Shown here piece after piece: positions 4,402-5,957 of a stretch of DNA of 5,957 bases. Position numbers and translations under genes: made by a program. The stretch covers positions 1-5,957 of the forward strand of contig SKNK01000198.1 in the NCBI GenBank assembly GCA_007120565.1, written 5' to 3'. Origin of the DNA: Nitriliruptoraceae bacterium (lineage in GTDB: Bacteria > Actinomycetota > Nitriliruptoria > Nitriliruptorales > Nitriliruptoraceae). Within the stretch, counting starts at the first letter, position 1. Every line of letters begins with the position of its first letter. The notes beneath the pieces were generated by a model, which worked only from the letters and a program-made list of their open reading frames with translations, was not told where the DNA came from and ran no database searches.

Positions 4402-5957
4402 GTGGCTAGCCCACCGGACCCGGCCCTGTCGGAGCGCCCGTGGGTCACCAGCTATCCGCCGGGCGTGCCGCCGACCTACCGTCTGCCGACGGTCCGTCTC
4501 CCGCGCCTGCTCGAGGACGCCGCCCGCGACTTCCCGGAGCACACCGCCCTGGAGTTCGGCCGGCGGCAGCTCACCTACGCGCAACTGCAGGAACGGGTGG
4601 TGGACCTGGCCGCTCGGTTGCACACCTTGCCGGGTGTGGCGCCGGCCATGGATGGCAGCACACCCCTCGAGGGCGCCCACGTGCTGGTGCGCCTTCCCGA
4701 TGGGCTTGCAGGACCGATCGTGTTGTTCGCCCTGTGGCGCGCGGGTGCGGTCGCGGTGCCGGTGGACCTGGATGCACCTCGACAGCAGGTCGAGCAACTC
4801 ATCCGGCGACTCGGGGTCATCGGGGTCATCGCCGAAGGGCGCCTGCTGCGTCGCCTCGAGCTTCCCGACGGGACCTTCGCCCTGGAGGTTCGCGGCGACG
4901 AGTGGGACGTGTCGCCACGATCCCGGCTCCTCCGTCGACTGCCATCGGTGCCCAAGCCCAAACGCCGACGGCAACGTCGAGGTAGCGACGCAGACCTGGT
5001 GGAGGGGGACGCCGACCCCACCACGGAGGTCCCCGCGGACGCGGATCGCGCCGAGAACGCCGTCGCCAGCATCCACGATCTGCTGGCGGTGGATCCCGGC
5101 CGTGTGCCCCTCGCTGGCCTGCCCACCGCCACCGACGCGCCGGCCTTGGTGGCGGTTCGGCGGGGTGGGAGGGAACTGGCGGTCACCCATCACACCCATC
5201 CCACGCTGCTCGCAACGGCGTTCCAGAGCCGGCTGTGGGTACCCGACATCCAGGCAGGACGTGAGCGGGTGTTCATCGCGGAGCCGATCAACGACATCGT
5301 CGGGAACTCGGTTGGCCTGCTCGCTGCGGTGCTGTCCGGAGCAACCTCGATCCTGATGGACCGCGCTGATGGACCACTGAGTCGCCAGATGGAGCAGAGC
5401 CAACCCACCCTGCTCATCGGCCGCTCTGCTCACATCGCGGACCTCGGCCGCTACCTCGGATCACGGCGACGTGACCTCACCTCGTTGCGGGTCTGCCTGG
5501 CGATCGGCGACGGTCTGCTGCCCCACGAGGCACGAGAGCTCGAGCGGCGAGCGAGAGGTGCTCGCGTTCGACCACTCCATGGCATCGGGGATGCGGCGCC
5601 CCTCGCCCATGGCCAACCGGTGTACGGCCGAGTGGTGCCGACCAGCATCGGGTTGCCGGTCACCTCGACGTTGGCCGTGGTGGTCGATCCGCAGGATCTC
5701 GGGGTGCTCCGTGAGCCCGACGAGCCCGGGCGCTTGCTGCTCCGGGGACCTCAGGTCGCGGAGCGGACCGACGACGAGCACGTCGTCGACGGGTGGCTGG
5801 TGACCGACCTGATGGCCCGTGCCGACGAAGCCGGGTGGTTCACGATCATCGGCGGCGTCGACGAGGTCGTCGATGTCGGTGGCAGGGTGCGGTCACCGGC
5901 ACGCATCGCCGAGCAGATCCGCCGCGACCCCACCGTCAGAGACGTCGAGGTGGTGGA
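4402..5957 (+). CDS. Degenerate long-chain acyl-CoA ligase-like (ANL superfamily) protein, 3' end outside window
   Basis: The frame is open from GTG 4402 to the window edge (518 residues, no stop). GAGGAG (4386-4391) lies 10 nt upstream, and no other start codon is close in frame. The architecture follows FadD-type fatty-acyl-CoA ligases from end to end: PWVTSYPPGVP (13-23), RRQLTYAQLQ (54-63), LVRLPDG and LWRAGAVAVPVD in the N-domain, an Arg/Lys-rich linker (185-193), SRLWVPDI, SIGLPV, GRLLLRGPQV and a C-domain ending GGRVRSP. The active-site motifs are replaced. The P-loop TSGTTGxPKG is RRGG-REL near 253-259, the LPLFH histidine motif is EPINDIVG (294-301), YGxTE is HGIGD (393-397), WLRTGD is WLVTDL (465-470), so the ATP-ribose Asp aligns with Leu, and the DRxK Arg region is GGVD (484-487). 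Known enzymes need these residues for adenylation, so this is probably a pseudoenzyme with a binding, scaffold or regulatory role. The uninterrupted frame argues against a decaying pseudogene. Confidence 0.8.
   Translation, partial: MASPPDPALSERPWVTSYPPGVPPTYRLPTVRLPRLLEDAARDFPEHTALEFGRRQLTYAQLQERVVDLAARLHTLPGVAPAMDGSTPLEGAHVLVRLPDGLAGPIVLFALWRAGAVAVPVDLDAPRQQVEQLIRRLGVIGVIAEGRLLRRLELPDGTFALEVRGDEWDVSPRSRLLRRLPSVPKPKRRRQRRGSDADLVEGDADPTTEVPADADRAENAVASIHDLLAVDPGRVPLAGLPTATDAPALVAVRRGGRELAVTHHTHPTLLATAFQSRLWVPDIQAGRERVFIAEPINDIVGNSVGLLAAVLSGATSILMDRADGPLSRQMEQSQPTLLIGRSAHIADLGRYLGSRRRDLTSLRVCLAIGDGLLPHEARELERRARGARVRPLHGIGDAAPLAHGQPVYGRVVPTSIGLPVTSTLAVVVDPQDLGVLREPDEPGRLLLRGPQVAERTDDEHVVDGWLVTDLMARADEAGWFTIIGGVDEVVDVGGRVRSPARIAEQIRRDPTVRDVEVV
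4811..4828 (+). repeat. Perfect 9-bp tandem duplication in the FadD-like gene
   Basis: TCGGGGTCA occurs twice in direct succession, and the next two bases continue the pattern. It encodes an in-frame GVIGVI. It looks like a three-codon slippage duplication that keeps the reading frame. Confidence 0.55.

Noticed and set aside
4248..4448. N-terminal extension of the polyprenyl synthase frame by 67 residues
   Set aside because: The extension overlaps the divergent gene's promoter and start, has no family similarity, and ATG 4247 has a well-placed AAGGA.
3901..5433. A 510-codon minus-strand open frame running antisense to the FadD-like gene and overlapping the polyprenyl synthase
   Set aside because: Its product is Arg/Gly/Gln-rich with no domain signature. 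The overlapped plus-strand frame matches acyl-CoA ligases and another minus-strand frame matches prenyl synthases. Long antisense open frames are common in GC-rich DNA.
1..5957. tRNA, rRNA, CRISPR array, insertion sequence or attachment site
   Set aside because: I saw no tRNA-like TTCGANNCC arm with a matching cloverleaf, no regularly spaced repeats, no transposase-like frame and no terminal inverted repeats.

Overview
This 5,957-base window is very GC-rich. It uses GTG starts freely, its third codon positions are almost all G or C, and it carries a crgA gene, a cell-division gene known only from Actinomycetota. It is therefore chromosomal DNA of a high-GC actinobacterium. Which class it belongs to cannot be read from the sequence; a deep-branching lineage is possible but is a guess.

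Layout: (1) Positions 1-601 (+) are the C-terminal, catalytic half of a gamma-glutamyltransferase-family Ntn hydrolase, cut by the window edge. (2) 657-1160 (+) is a PaaI-like hotdog-fold acyl-CoA thioesterase. (3) 1228-1542 (+) is a small two-helix membrane protein ending in a CxxC...HC metal-binding knuckle that resembles desulforedoxin. (4) 1543-1754 is non-coding. It holds two perfect DnaA boxes 40 bp apart and a nested hairpin, and a third perfect DnaA box lies just upstream inside the end of gene 3. (5) 1755-2021 (-) is crgA. (6) Divergent from it, 2171-2869 (+) is a class E sortase, followed 17 nt later by (7) a 76-residue single-helix membrane protein (2887-3117, +). (8) 3171-4247 (-) is an all-trans polyprenyl diphosphate synthase. 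(9) Divergent from that, 4402 to the window end (+) is a long open frame with the architecture of a long-chain fatty-acyl-CoA ligase (FadD, ANL superfamily) in which every visible ATP-binding and catalytic motif is replaced.

Context: crgA and class E sortases sit near each other, close to dnaA/oriC, in Streptomyces, and crgA is origin-proximal in Mycobacterium. With the DnaA-box cluster beside crgA, this suggests an origin-proximal segment or a DnaA-titrating/regulatory site. The pknB-pknA-rodA-pbpA genes usually found in that neighbourhood are absent here. The genes fall into an envelope/division group (crgA, sortase, small membrane protein), an isoprenoid-precursor gene (polyprenyl synthase, possibly making C20 or longer chains), and acyl/peptide metabolism (GGT, thioesterase, degenerate ligase).

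The most unusual items are the motif-stripped FadD-like protein divergently paired with the prenyl synthase, the DnaA-box cluster, one box of which is written in a run of codons atypical for this DNA, and the membrane-anchored desulforedoxin-like knuckle protein.
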